Shown: piece after piece, positions 24,494 through 36,982 of the stretch
How the letters are laid out: every line of letters starts with the position of its first letter
How positions within the stretch are numbered: position 1 is the stretch's first letter
NCBI GenBank assembly: GCA_032622095.1
Contig: CP136066.1
Location: 45,403,911 to 45,467,910, forward strand
From: Siphonodentalium dalli
Lineage: Eukaryota; Mollusca; Scaphopoda; Gadilida; Siphonodentaliidae
Reading direction: 5' to 3'
DNA length: 64,000 bases
Notes under the pieces: generated by a model
Database searches by the model: none
The model's input: only the letters and a program-made list of their open reading frames with translations
Told to the model about the DNA's origin: nothing
Made by a program: the position numbers and the translations under genes

Positions 24494-25590
24494 ACCTATA
24501 AATTGATTATGATGTCCAAAACGAACACAAATCACTAAATAGCTATATGACATCGGCAGCAAAAGGTTAATGTGACGTCACTTCATTGCACCGGAAGCCC
24601 AATTACACCTGGTGAACTAGCAGAAATAATATGCACCCGAAGATATAGTGCGCTATTCTGTTCTCAGTTTGTGACATTATATCGTATGTTTATTAGATAA
24701 ATACGAATTACATATTCTATTTATCGTATAAACAATGTCCAAAACTATATATTTCAAGATTATAATTGCGAGAATTTCGGCATCGCGTTGATTGACGCGC
24801 ACGAATTTGACCTGCATTTAGTTAGAGATGCGGCTCTGCCCAGGCTGCCAATCAGCCAATCAGAACACACTTTTTGTCAACAACCAATCAAATTATCGGA
24901 AGGTGATATGAACTAGTAGTTCATATGAAATTGATTTATGACATACTTTCCAACGTAAATAATGATTGAGTCATATGATAAATCAATTTACGAATATTTC
25001 CATAATATCAAATGACGAAATTATTTATGATTGACTATATGATAGGATTGATTTTATTGTATACACCAAATGACTCATTTTACTTAAAATATTTATCTAT
25101 TGAAACATTATATTATATGCGAAAAGCCTACTGCTTTGTACTGATAGACGACAGAAGCGATAAATAGGAACCTTTAACATTTATAATGGCATATCATATA
25201 TACTAAAAAAAAATTATTGGCTACATTTATAAAATAAAAATATAATTTATTTACTTGGTGTAAACAATATTTATTTCAAAAATCAAACATATTGCACAAT
25301 ACACACATAGATACATAGAGATTTAGGAAGAGGATTGGACAACAAGCAAAATGCTTTTTTAAAGTCCTCTCCTTGCGGAATAAATGTTACATCATGTGAC
25401 GGAAATATCACTTGAGGTAAAGCAGATTTGCTTACTTAATTCAACTAGGTGTTCATTATACAAACTTGTATATTTAGCTGCGTATACTTAGGACGGCCGG
25501 TTGCTTTTGCGCAGCAAACAATTTAAACCATAAAACATCTAGCTAAAATTATGGTATAAGAATACAAGAGCGTCGAATTATTTAGATTTA
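24494..25590. other. AT-rich sequence with small palindromes and a LINE-tail-like block
   Basis: ATATGAACTA-g-TAGTTCATAT at 24906-24926 is a perfect palindrome around one base. 25250-25385 shares its block order with 4560-4700 (minus-strand LINE-tail-like). No gene recognised. Confidence 0.5.
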
Positions 25591-28325
25591 TCTATATCTA
25601 TATTTGCGAATGTCTGTCTGTCTGTCTGTCTGTGTTCTATAGAAATTCACAGGGGACCATCTATATGATGCCAAAGGAGTCTACTAGGAGTAGCATTTTA
25701 CGAGAAAGATAATGGTCGGGGTTAGAATTTTCTAAAGTGACGCCGTTGTTGTCAGGGGCAGAAAAGGGGGAGGGGCAGAAACAAAATTTGTCGCCGATTG
25801 TCACCAAACTTATATATAATCATCCCCATAATATGAGGAATCTAATGGCGTGGTTTAAATATGGCAAAAGTCGCGCCGTTCGCATCAGTGGTGCCAGGAA
25901 GGGGGGGGGGCAGATTGTTTTTATGTCGCCGATTGCCACGAAACTTACATATAATCATCCCCATGATATGAATAATCCAACGGTGTGGTTTAAATATGTC
26001 AAAAGTGGCGTCGTTTGAGTCAGGGATGACCGGAAGGGGAGAGGGGCACCAAAATTGATAAAACTAATTTTAGCGCCGATTTCCACCAAATTGATATATA
26101 TTCTTCATCATGATACAAGGAATCTAATTGTGCGATTTAACAACGCCAAATTGTTGTTTTTGGATGAGAGGTTGGGAGGGGGTGGGCACTAAATTTGATA
26201 ATAAGTCGCCGATTGCCATCACACTTATACAAAATCATCCCCATGGTATGAGGAGTCTAATGGTGTGGCTTATATCTGTCAAATGTGGCCTCATTCGAGT
26301 CAGGGTTGCATTGAAAGGGACAGGGGCACCAAAATTGATGCACAATTATTTTAGCGCCAATTTCCACCAAATTGATACACGTTCTTATCCATGATACGAG
26401 GAATCTAATCGTGATTTAAAGACGCCATAGTGGTACTGTTTGGGTGAGAGATGGAGAGGGGAGGGATTGGCATCAAATTTGATAAAAAAAATTGTTTAGT
26501 CGCCGATTATCACCAAACTTATAAACAATCATCTCCATGATATCAGGAGTGTAATCGTGTGGTTTAATGATGTCACAAGTGGGGCCATTCGAGTCGGTGG
26601 TGTATAGAGATGAGAGGGACACAAAAAATTATATCTATATGTTTAGTGCCGATTTCCACCAGATTGATACATAATCTTATCGTATGGTTTAGATACACCA
26701 AATTGGTGCCCTATGGGTGAGAGATATGGGGACCTTAAATTTGATACGAATTTGTATACTCGCCAATTTTCACCAATTTCATATATATGCATCTCTAATC
26801 TCTAATGAGTCTTAGCGGGTGCAGCTTGAGTCCGAAATAGGGACGGGTGGGTAACCAAAACTGATACAAAATATTTTTAGTACCAATTACCATCAAATTC
26901 AGACACGTTCATCTCAAATGATACAAGAAATAAAATCGTGCTGTCTGTCTGTCTTTTTGTCTGTCTGTGTGCGTTCTATATATAACTTCACGCGGTATAA
27001 TCGAGATGGCACCAAGGCGTTCTAAGAGGGGTAACTTTTTACAAGGAAGATAATGGTGCGGGTTAAAATTTTCTAAAATGACGCTGTTGGTGGGAGGGGA
27101 AATATGTGAAATAGTTTTGTCGCTGATTTCCACCAAACGAATACATAATCACCTTCGCAATACGGCGTTGTTCGAGTCAGCGTTGCATCAACAATTGATT
27201 TAATAAACCAAATTCCACCAAATTCATACACGTTTTTCTCTAATGATATACCATGAATTTGGTGTCGTTTGCGTCACGGATGGCGAGCGGATATGCACTA
27301 TCATTGATAAGATTGCTAATCGCCGATATCAACATATAAGTTATATACAGTCACCAGGCCATCTCCATATCATTTTAAGTAGTTGGGCGTTCACATTTCA
27401 CAATCCCGACATATGGTGACCCACATAAGTCACTTGAACAATTATATCTTCTTAACAGTCATATTTATATGGGAATGACAATCAAGACATTCACACAATG
27501 AGCTAACAAAAAGAGATAACTAGAAGAAGCATTAAACGTATATTTATCATTCTATTGAAGAGATACATATATTCGTGCAAACTGAGAGACCTCGAACCGT
27601 CAGAGGATTGCATATATATAATAACAAAATTTAGTCTGTTCCATTCAATACACTTTCCACAAAAAGTTACAATTTGTCAAGAGATATGGAAGGCCTGTTC
27701 AAAAATAGTGGTCACAGTGTGCAGTCAAATATAGTTTCTTCTGATATACAAGAAAATGCAGTTAGTAGCACAAGACTTTTCAGGATCCTACCAATACTGA
27801 CATCTGACAAGGGTTTTAGAACAGACTCATCGACTGACTAGCTGATATATGCGCGCAGCAACATTTCGTTTAAACTAAGAATATTTAGCCAATATATAGC
27901 ACCTGGAAATTTCTTTGAAACATCTGTATCTTCATGGAGATATGATAAGCAGGTGTCCTCGAAATCTTAGTCCAACCCACTAGATTGATTGATACATCTC
28001 AATATGTAAAACCCAATTATCATCTTTTATCGAACTAATGTGTTTATGATGTTCATGTATCATATTATAACGTCTAATGTATACGCAGTTGTAAATAAAT
28101 AAATACTTCATTATTGGTGGAACGGATTAATCGCGATAAACAGAATGACAGTTGACAAGGTGAGCCACTACTTATATTCCATGACTGTAATAATCATGTT
28201 TTGTGATGCTATTTGAATATACAATTTATGAGAAAACGTATAACACTTTAAGCAAGAGCATTCTCTATTCCCAACAAATATCCACAGCATACATTAACCT
28301 GGGCAACGCCGGGTAACCCTGCTAG
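25591..28325 (+). mobile_element. Non-autonomous Helitron, copy 2
   Basis: Same termini as copy 1: a host A, then TCTATATCTATATTTGCG; at the right end the ACCTGG/CCGGGT hairpin, AACCCTG, CTAG and a host T. Length is 2735 bp. It has the same (GTCT)n tract (about 25615-25634) and ~140-bp internal array. By eye it differs from copy 1 by scattered substitutions and a few indels, so the two are recent relatives. Both lie in the same orientation 7.1 kb apart. The many short open frames inside follow the tandem repeats and are not genes. Confidence 0.9.
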
Positions 28326-28381
28326 TTGTAAATAAAAAATGCCGTAGAGTGTATCATAATCTGCGGACACGGATGTAAACA

Positions 28382-28389
28382 CCGTAGAC
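28382..28389. repeat. Left 8-bp target-site duplication, CCGTAGAC
   Basis: Exact match to 29663-29670 on the far side of the element. Confidence 0.85.
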
Positions 28390-29662
28390 GAATGCCGGCT
28401 GATACGGACCCTGGCTCTTACGGACCCTGGCTCATACGGACCCTGGCTTTTACGGACCACCGGCAGATACGGACCCTGGCTTGTACGGACCCTCGGCTTA
28501 TACGGACCCTGGCTCATACGGACCTCAATTAAAATATACAATTTTATTTTTTATGTTTATTTAAATAAAATCAAAATACTGACAACATACATACTGAGAT
28601 AACAAACAATCTGATGATAAAAAAAATGGGACAACGTTACATCAGACGAACATTATCTAAATTGGGGCGTACAGCTTGGCGGCTTCTTTCAGTAGTTTGC
28701 TGGCAGATATCCTCACCGACGAGTAGTAGCTGTTGTGCTCTCAAGTAGAACATTCAGGTTCAATGCAGTCATTGTGGAATTATGTCAGTCAAAAATAAAT
28801 CAGTTGAATATATACCAGTTGTGTTTTTACTAACATGTTTTCATAACAAATCAAACTCAGTGGATTCATACTGATCACCATTCACTGACCATTCACCATC
28901 GCGTGTCTGTTTATAAAACAATATAAGGGATCACACACGAGTGTGTATACAAGGGACAATAAATCAGTTGAAACAAGTTGTGTTTTTACTAACATGTTTT
29001 CGTAACAAATCAAATTCAGTGGATTCATCCTGATCACCATTCACTGACCATTTATCACCGCATGTCGGTTTATACAACGACATAAAGGGATCACACGCGC
29101 GTGTTTATACAACGATGAAGAGATTAATTAACGCGATTGAATAAATGCTTTTTCAAGCCAGAACATCACCGAAATTCTCTATTAATACAGATATATGTGT
29201 GAAAATACAATCATAATTATATATTAAATTCATAAATATAAGTTTGAAAAAAAACGAAAAAATCGGTTAAATTCATATATAAGTTTGAAAATCACCAAAA
29301 ATATCACAAAAATTCTGAATTAATACAGATATATGTGTGAAATGACAATCATAATTATATATTAAATTCATAAATATAAGTTTGAAAATCACTGAAAAAT
29401 CAGCTATATTCATAAATATAAGTTTGAAAATCACCAAAAAAATCAGCGAAATTCTCAATTAATACAGATATATGTGTGAAAAGACAATCATAATTATATA
29501 TTAAATTCATAAATGTAAGTTTGAAAATTTCATATTTTAATTGAGGTCCGTGTGAGCCGGGGTCCGTATAAGCCAGGATCCGTATCAGCCGGTGGTCCGT
29601 AAAAGCCAGGGTCCGTAAGAGCCAGGGTCCGTAAGAGCCAGGGTCCGTATAAGCCGCATACC
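28390..29662. mobile_element. hAT-sized MITE with inverted ends made of 16-bp tandem repeats
   Basis: 1273 bp between two exact CCGTAGAC copies. The left arm (28390-28548) is about eight copies of a 16-bp unit ATACGGACCCTGGCTC. The right arm (about 29528-29662) is the mirror image (GAGCCAGGGTCCGTAT), with variant units in matching reversed order, e.g. CCACCGGCAGATACGG opposite CCGTATCAGCCGGTGG. The interior has a ~175-bp tandem pair (about 28793-29130) and three copies of a ~137-bp AT-rich unit (about 29183-29520). No transposase. The 8-bp duplication suggests hAT-type or TU-like mobilisation. Confidence 0.88.
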
Positions 29663-29670
29663 CCGTAGAC
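29663..29670. repeat. Right 8-bp target-site duplication, CCGTAGAC
   Basis: Exact match to 28382-28389. Confidence 0.85.
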
Positions 29671-30794
29671 AATGATTCATAGGGCGTGAACACATTATAT
29701 GTTATATTGGGAGCATCTCGGTCTGCCGACAGCTATTGTTTCCAGGGGTACTTGCTCGAGGTGTCATTAATCACTTAGTTCAATCGTTTGCCGCTTATAG
29801 TCTATTCCTCGTTTCTTTTCGGGGTTTTAATGATTTGTCAGATTTGGGAACTTGAATTTTGAAACCTTTGGCGCTGATTCAATTTTGATATTCGGAAATA
29901 ATCGGTGTCTAATTCATAAATGTTTTATTTCAATTTATAATAAAATATATACTAGGAGACAACAAACATAAACAAATATATGACAATATAGTTTAACATA
30001 CGAATGTGCAAATCTCAATGGCGAACTATTTGAGTAATAAATTATAAGTATTCCAAAATGCCAATCTGCTTCTCGCTGCTATGAAATGAAATTAAATCAG
30101 GTTGTCATCTTGAAATGTCGATATTTTCTCATATGAGGTAGCACCCTGCCGCCGCCACTAAGTTGCTGTATGGTCAATGGTCTATCAAGGTTATTGCACC
30201 ACATTGCATCAGCTTGACATCGGATGTTCTTATGAAAAGATGTGCTGCGGTCACTTCTCGTAGCTCGCGGCGCGAGATATATGATTTTAAGCGCGAATTA
30301 TAAATTGAAAACAGAACAAACGCTTTGTTCCAGTGGTAATGTATACCCCCGACTTGGCAAGAGATAGACTAAGAGAAAATAGATGCAAGTAAGGACTACC
30401 TTTATAAAATTATATCAAAAACATGATATAACAATGGTGGTTAAAAAGGTAGCCGAAGAATAAAAAACATAAACAGCGGGTTCAAAAACGCCACGAGGCG
30501 AGAGCAAGTACAAAACCTGTACGAGACTCAACCCAAGTTATTTACATAGGCTCACTTCGATGTTGGACAAATAATTTGTCGCCACTTGAGATCCAAGTGT
30601 ATAACAACGACTATGGTGAATAAAATTTATTACCATGCATGTATCGATTGTAGTCGGGTACATACAATATACGTGTATACAAGAGACGTCCAACTATTTG
30701 CATGTAGCCGAAGAATGCAATTGTTACTGGAACAATAGGACAGCCGAATCAGAAAGGTATTTTTACAGAAGCAACACCTTAGCACCATTGACAC
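29671..30794. other. Unassigned sequence
   Basis: No gene or repeat recognised. Confidence 0.35.
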
Positions 30795-30820
30795 TTGGTT
30801 GTTTATAATATTGTCGCAGA

Positions 30821-31070
30821 AACAAATGGACATCTTCAGAATGCAACGAGACTAGAAGTTTCAGCTGAAGAGGGAAGCCCCACTACAGATACAGTTAACG
30901 AGAGTGTGTTTAAGCTGAATTCAAGTGAAGAGGGAGAGTCGGTGTTCAGACAGCATTCTCGGAGCTGGTTGGTCGCATCGATTCCACACACGCATTTTAG
31001 AGTAGACCACTCGTTGGGGAAAGACGTCATTGTTCGAGAACCGTTATGGTCAAAGATAAATACACACTAG
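30821..31070 (+). CDS. Possible orphan coding exon, hydrophilic and acidic
   Basis: The open frame, entered after an acceptor-like TATTGTCGCAG, encodes about 80 residues rich in S, E and T: two similar acidic patches (VSAEEGSPTTDTVNESVF and NSSEEGESVF), then a basic/aromatic end. Its composition is more protein-like than other frames nearby, and GC is locally raised. There is no recognisable domain, no clear donor and no partner exon. It could equally be chance. Confidence 0.2.
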
Positions 31071-31348
31071 ATGTTGGTATCGCATTTATACCACAAACAA
31101 AACAAAGTACCTGCTATACGTGTACACCACGTTAAATATTAGATACGAATACGCATCGCCGTTACAAACAACAGTGTAATCTTTCACTGAGTGAACATGA
31201 AAATCGCTCACCTGACGACTACACATTTGAAACGATTTCAGGCTGCATGCTGAAACAACACAGCTCAGCACGACCCTGACTGAATGCTTTAATTATCAAC
31301 GCTGCAAATCAATGCAGAACTTGGATATATACATATATACAATGGGGT

Positions 31349-32085
31349 CACTTACATCATCATCATCAACATCCCCATCGTCATCATCGTCGTCGACATC
31401 GTCATCATAATCATTTTCATCATCATCATCATTATTCATCATTATCATCATTATCGTCATCATCATCATCGTCACCATCAACACCGTCAGCATCACACCA
31501 TCTTCATCACCATCCTAATCATCACCATCTTCATCATCATCGTCATCATCATCATCAACATCCCCATCGTCATCATCGTCGTCGGCATCGTCATCATCAT
31601 CATTTTCATCATCATCATCAATCATCATCATCATCATCATTATCGTCATCATCATCATCGTCACCATCAACACCGTCAGCATCACACCATCTTCATCACC
31701 ATCCTAATCATCACCATCTTCATCATCATCGTCATCATCATCGTAATCATCCGTATCGTCACCATCGTCAACATTTTGTCTTTATACATCTTCGTCCTCA
31801 TCCATCGTCATCATTATCCATCATCAGCTTCGTCGCCGTTGTTATCGTCGTCGTCAATCGTCATCATTGTCGTCGCTGTCATCTTTATCCTCATCATCAC
31901 CAACATCGTCATCATTTTCGTCATAATCATCATCATAAACGACGTCATAGTCGTCGTCTTTATCATCATCATCTCCATCGTACAATGCAGTCATCATCAT
32001 TATCGTCGCCATTAGCGCCGTCGACCTAATCATCTTCATCTTGTCATAGTAGTGATTATCGTCTTGGAAACGCCTATGGCGTCTT
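31349..32085. repeat. Impure ATC/CAT triplet microsatellite with a 189-bp duplication
   Basis: About 740 bp of ATC/GTC/ACC triplets. A 189-bp block starting CATCAACATCCCCATCGTC at 31364 is repeated almost exactly from 31553, so a higher-order duplication lies inside the triplet repeat. The poly-Asp and Met-rich frames on the minus strand are by-products. Confidence 0.95.
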
Positions 32086-32186
32086 CATCAATATCGTCGT
32101 AATTTGTTTTCTCATTATGTAGATTAGGTACACATACTGACATTACACGTGTGTAGTGCTAGCATGTGTAAATGTGGTTAATCGAA

Positions 32187-33805
32187 TCATGTTGGGTCAT
32201 CTCTTGTTGTTTCGTGAATCTGCATACACGCCTTAACAAATATCGCTAAACTTTTCTGAATTGCTGGGTTTTGGCTGCCGAGTAAAATATAAAATCGTGC
32301 TCTAGATGACTCTTGCCAAAAGATAGCCGGAATATATTTTATTCTTAGATCCAGGTATTTTGGACAAATCATCACAACGTGGTACTCATCTTCTATGTGG
32401 GTCCTGCATTTTTGACAGGATCGGGATTTTCTTTATTTTTACTCCACCTTCCAGACTCACAACGCAGTTTGTGATTACATGTTATTGTTAGTCGTAATAG
32501 TTCTTGGGCTAGGTCACGCGGTATATTTTGCAAATAGGATTCATATTTCATTGTCCGTTTAAAGTTCATGTATAATTTACCACGAGAGGAGTTGTACATG
32601 TCCCACCACCAAGTCTGAATAAAATTATCTTTGAGTGTGCTTTCGATGGCCATTATTTTTTCGGATGAAATTTTCTGACATGTCCATATATAACTCATGC
32701 CGAAGGAATCCAATATGCCTTTAACTGATTGAATCCACGTTTTCATCTTGTCGTCCTACCCAGCTCCCCCAATCTGACGAAAAGTAAACAAAGTTCCCGC
32801 GCTAGAGGAGAACACTTGCCATTTAGTATGTGGTTCCAATATTGAATACTTCTCATCTTACATCTGATACTGACTGGATATCTGCCAATTTCTCAGTACA
32901 CCATGAACGTGGGCGTGTTGATTTTCATTTTAAGAATATGTTTATAATATCTCAGGATTACTTTGTCAATTCTGATATGTTTTCTATACCCCATATTTCA
33001 CTTCCATATAGAATAATTTGTTCTATAGTTTTGTCGAAAAGCATTATTAGTAGGTGTTGGTCAAATTTAGGTTGTTGATATTCCTTAAAAACCCATGCAT
33101 CGCCTTATTCCCAATCACCGATATGGCTTTGACTGCTTTGCAAAATCTGCCTGTGTAAAAGAACTCGATTCCGAGATAATTCATAGTGTCAACATATTCT
33201 ATTTTATTGCCACCTAGATACAAATCGTCAAACTCTTCTGGTTTTCGGTTGCTGAAGAGAATTACTTTTGTTTTTGAAGTATTTACGTTTAGTGTCCACG
33301 ACGATGTATAGTCCCCAAACGCGTCGATGGCCCTTTGCATACTGGCCTGGTTGTCGGCAAACAAAACGGTATCATCCGCATATAACAAACACATGATTCT
33401 AATATATACTCCTAGTTTGTGTGTGAATTGATCGCCTAGGAATTTCAAGTGTCGATACCACAATCTTTGAGAAATGGTTTGAGGTCGTTTATGAATAACG
33501 AGAACAATAACGGAGATAGTAAACCCATTGTCTAACACCCGCGTTGCAAGTAAACAATTCTGACCGCTTGATATTCTGAACTACACAAGATTTTATGTTT
33601 CTGTACATGCTACGAATAATTCTTAAAATTTTCCCATTTATACTGGATGTCATAAGTTTGATCCAAAGTCCCTCCCTCCATACTGTATCGAATGCCTTCT
33701 TAAAATCGACAAAACAGCAGTATATCTGTTTTCCTCTTGCAAGATAAAAGTCAATAAGACTTTTCATAATGAATATATTGTCGGTAGTTGAGTGCTTTTA
33801 CCAAT
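32187..33805 (-). pseudogene. LINE fragment 3: reverse transcriptase and C-terminal region, multiply broken
   Basis: Reverse-strand pieces in successive frames: CCFVDFKKAFDTVWREGLWI (RT, first catalytic Asp; 33767 down), LLYADDTVLFADN (YADD at 33371-33382), a thumb-like segment with MNYLGIEF, IEQIILYGSEIWG near 33020, a block from MKTWIQSVKGILDSFG (32746 down), and a final Cys/His segment (CRTHIEDEYHVVMICPKY). Several frameshifts and stops separate them, including one between the RT palm pieces near 33530. The 5-prime part is missing. It differs in sequence from the two LINEs at 1-2036 and 12.2-16.1 kb, so three LINE lineages are present. Confidence 0.9.
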
Positions 33806-33969
33806 AGTTATATGGGGACGGGAATCACGGTATTCATAGAGCGCTAGAAAACTAATATCTCATTTGCTATCTATTTTGTTGAGTTATAATTATTTAGGTG
33901 AAGAGAACAGCGAGTACTCACCTCGATGTGATACATGTACATCAAGATGCCAATTTCGAGTATTTTATG

Positions 33970-34520
33970 ACGTAAGTTTCCGGCCCTGAGTAACGTTGGG
34001 GATGGGAGAGGAAGGGACAACATAAATGATACAACCGTGGTGGTTACGACATTTACCCTAAATTGATATTAGGAATCTATACTGGTGCGTTTCGAAGATG
34101 CCAAAGTGGCACCCTCTGAGTAAGAACAGGGTCGCGGCACAAAAATTTATATACAAAAAAAATGCCAATCGAAAACTTAACCATGAATGTTTGGTTACAT
34201 TTTAATGGCAACTGCGTATCAATTCAGTGAATCAGCACAACTTGATCAGGGAGTATACTCAGTCATTATCAAATCTGATATCTTATGACCACCGTCTACT
34301 AATGCCGATAATTCCAGCCACGTCGATTGTACAATTAAAAAAAAAGATAACGTCTGAAGTACGCGCAGTTGTCAATAAATATTTCTTTACTCGCGGGATC
34401 GACTAATTAAACGCGATAAACAAATGTATAAGAATGACGTTTTGTGATGCTCGTTTGGGTATAACATTTATGAGAATAACTCTTTGAGCAAAACGTGGGA
34501 TCAATTAAACGCAATTGTCT
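33970..34520 (+). mobile_element. Decayed Helitron-family fragment
   Basis: 33990-34150 resembles the internal ~140-bp units (GAGTAACGTTGGGGATGGGA, ATTAGGAATCTATACTGGTG). 34340-34500 matches the 3-prime part (CGCAGTTGTCAATAAATA, CGCGATAAACAAATG, GTTTTGTGATGCT, ATTTATGAGAATAA) found at 28080-28240, but the terminal hairpin and CTAG are missing. Confidence 0.7.
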
Positions 34521-34801
34521 ATCTATCTATCTAACAGGACATTCACGGACAATCAAGACACCTCTTAACGATCTATCTAACAGGACATTCACGAACCATC
34601 AAGACACCTTTTAATGATACTTACCTGGGTGAATCCCTGGTACACCCATGTAAATAATAAATAAATAAACCCCGATATATCCACCGTACGTAAACCCATC
34701 CAGGTATACCCTGCATGGTTACCTACAACCCTGACATTCCCAACAATTCACTGACCGGGGTAATAATAATGTCAATCGCATTGAAACGAAGTTACTAAAG
34801 A

Positions 34802-34924
34802 AATAACTCGTGTTTCGATTAAGGTTATGAACGTATAACCGTAAAATTCGAAAATAAATTATAGTAGATTTGTCTTCAAAATTACGGTTATATCTTCATA
34901 ACCTTAAACGAAACACGGGTTATC
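34802..34924. repeat. Inverted repeat, ~49-bp arms
   Basis: 34802-34851 (ATAACTCGTGTTTCGATTAA...) pairs with 34876-34924 (...TTAAACGAAACACGGGTTAT) at about 85-90 percent over a 24-bp AT-rich loop. Confidence 0.85.
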
Positions 34925-35494
34925 TCGTGTAATTCAATACATCATTTCAAATGAGAACCACCCTAAGTAGAAGGTATACGCACACAAGAAGAGTAAACTT
35001 TGTGATTAAAACCACATGATGGTGCGCGCTCCAAAACACACCTAATAATATTCGTTTTTGAATTTTTCCAGGTATCGAAATAGGTCGATAAATACTTGAC
35101 CTACCTTTCTATGGTATCATATTTCACATACAAAATACCACTTTGAACACGGTAATTTGGGTCCCATATACACGGTGTTTTGGTGCCATGTGCACGCAAG
35201 GGAATAAATAGAGCGTTCCGCGTTAGTTTATTCCTGATATGGTATAAATAAAGAGCGTTTATTTATCTTCTGTGCGAAAAACTGAAAACAATTTCTGTGA
35301 CCATGGCAAGTATTATTCAGACCATATGAAGCATCTATGCCAATAGTTCGTGTATTTATCTACCTATTTTACACCTTCCAAAATACGTAGACAAAATTTG
35401 GAAGCTCGAATGAGCCATGTCCGTTTAATTTCGACGACCAAGACAATTCCAAAGTTGAAATTGACATGCATGCTGTCAATCAAACATCCAATTC

Positions 35495-35762
35495 TCGATT
35501 GAACAAGCTGCGTTGTAAATTCGTCGATTTATATTGGCTAGTGAACAGTGTGCACGCACTGGTCAACTTCTTTGAAAATGTTAGCTGGATCCAGTCTTAT
35601 TGATTTGTCTAGGTACTTATACAAAGAAATGAAGATTTAGAAACTAACAATTCGTGTCACAACCAGGCGAAGTCACAGTGGAGTGACCAGTTGACCAGTG
35701 CGTGCACACTGTTCACTAGCCAATACAAATCGACGAATTTACGACGCAACTTGGTCAATCGA
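35495..35762. repeat. Inverted repeat, 74-bp arms and 120-bp spacer
   Basis: 35495-35568 (TCGATTGAACAAGCTGCGTT...GGTCAACT) pairs with 35689-35762 (AGTTGACCAGTGCGTGCACA...TCAATCGA) with few mismatches. This is MITE-like. It sits in otherwise unassigned sequence. Confidence 0.9.
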
Positions 35763-36982
35763 TAAATGTTAAAACGTTTTTGATCGAAAAAGTTACATAT
35801 ATTTTAGAACGATTTTACAACATTTTCTAATTGATACACTGTATATAGCTCGGACCCAGATATACTTGTGGGGCGAATGGTCCGTATAAGCATTACTTGT
35901 GGGTTGTTTGTCATTTGTGGGGTGCACCCCGGAAGTGACCATGTCGAAATGCGTATTTTTGATATTTGTGAGCTGCAATCAAAATATCGTGTTCGCAACC
36001 CACACCCGCACGGCCGGCCATGTCTATCTGAAAAATCATCATTTTCGCTGTTTTCATTCCACCAATCAAAACTAAGTAGTTTTGCAACCCACAAATAGCA
36101 GGATACGGATTTGAAGACCTGAAAGTTCGCGCCATATAAATTGACCAAGCACGATGCACCATCTCCTCTAATGGCTGCCGGACCGATTTTTCACCTCGAA
36201 AGTTCACAGGCTCACAATTCGGATGAACATTGCCAAAGTTACATGCAGATTCTTTCAAAATGAATCTAAAATTCGTTGTTTATATATTATGACTATAGTC
36301 AGTTTATCGATTATTTTCAATTAATGGGTGAAAAACAGGTGTGGGTAGTTGTGGGTTAAATCGCACGTACTTTGAATACTTCTGGGGCGAATTTCACTTG
36401 TGGGTTTCACCTCACAATTTTGCCCCCAAAATTTAAATTCTGGCAGAGCTACCCACAAGTAGCTGAAAATGTTCACACCCCACAGTTTTCGGTCAGTAGG
36501 CTATTTTTATTTGTCCGTCCGTAATTCGGCCGAGATCATGGACATAAGTTTTTTTTTACATTGTGAGAATGTCACAAGACTTTACAAATTGAAAGTTGAT
36601 ATGCGCATGTGCATGACCGTCCTGTAAATTCTGGAATTGTGGGGTTTTGTAACCAATGCTCACTTCACTTCAGAATTTTGACATTACAATTTCGTATTTA
36701 TTTTATAACAATTCCGAATACACAGAGAAAAGTGTTTTGAAAGTAATTGAGGTGAATGTAATGCTGAAGGGTTAATATTACTGGCTGAATGGTGTTGAAA
36801 ACAATTAAAAACTAAAAATAGATTTTCATCCGAAAAGTAGTGTCCTATACTTGTGCGTATCATTATCATTTTAAAACTTTCATCACATATTAATTATCGT
36901 GGCAAACAAAATGACAACCTTGCATGGTGTTTGAGTGAGAACATACAGTGGCATGTACCCGAGATCAACATAGCATGACGCT
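35763..36982. other. Unassigned sequence
   Basis: Overlapping open frames of up to 115 codons exist on both strands (35804-36258), but none has recognisable domains. A recurring GTGGG(G/T)TG motif at 35870-36490 suggests a degenerate repeat. Confidence 0.35.

Noticed and set aside
25737-26394. Frames sharing peptides with 18602-19131
   Set aside because: Both are inside the two Helitron copies; the peptides reflect ~140-bp internal repeats.
31296-32039. Poly-Asp and poly-Met frames
   Set aside because: By-products of the ATC/CAT triplet repeat.
35804-36258. Overlapping 76-115-codon frames on both strands
   Set aside because: None has motifs, and frames open on both strands at once suggest repeat-like composition rather than coding sequence.
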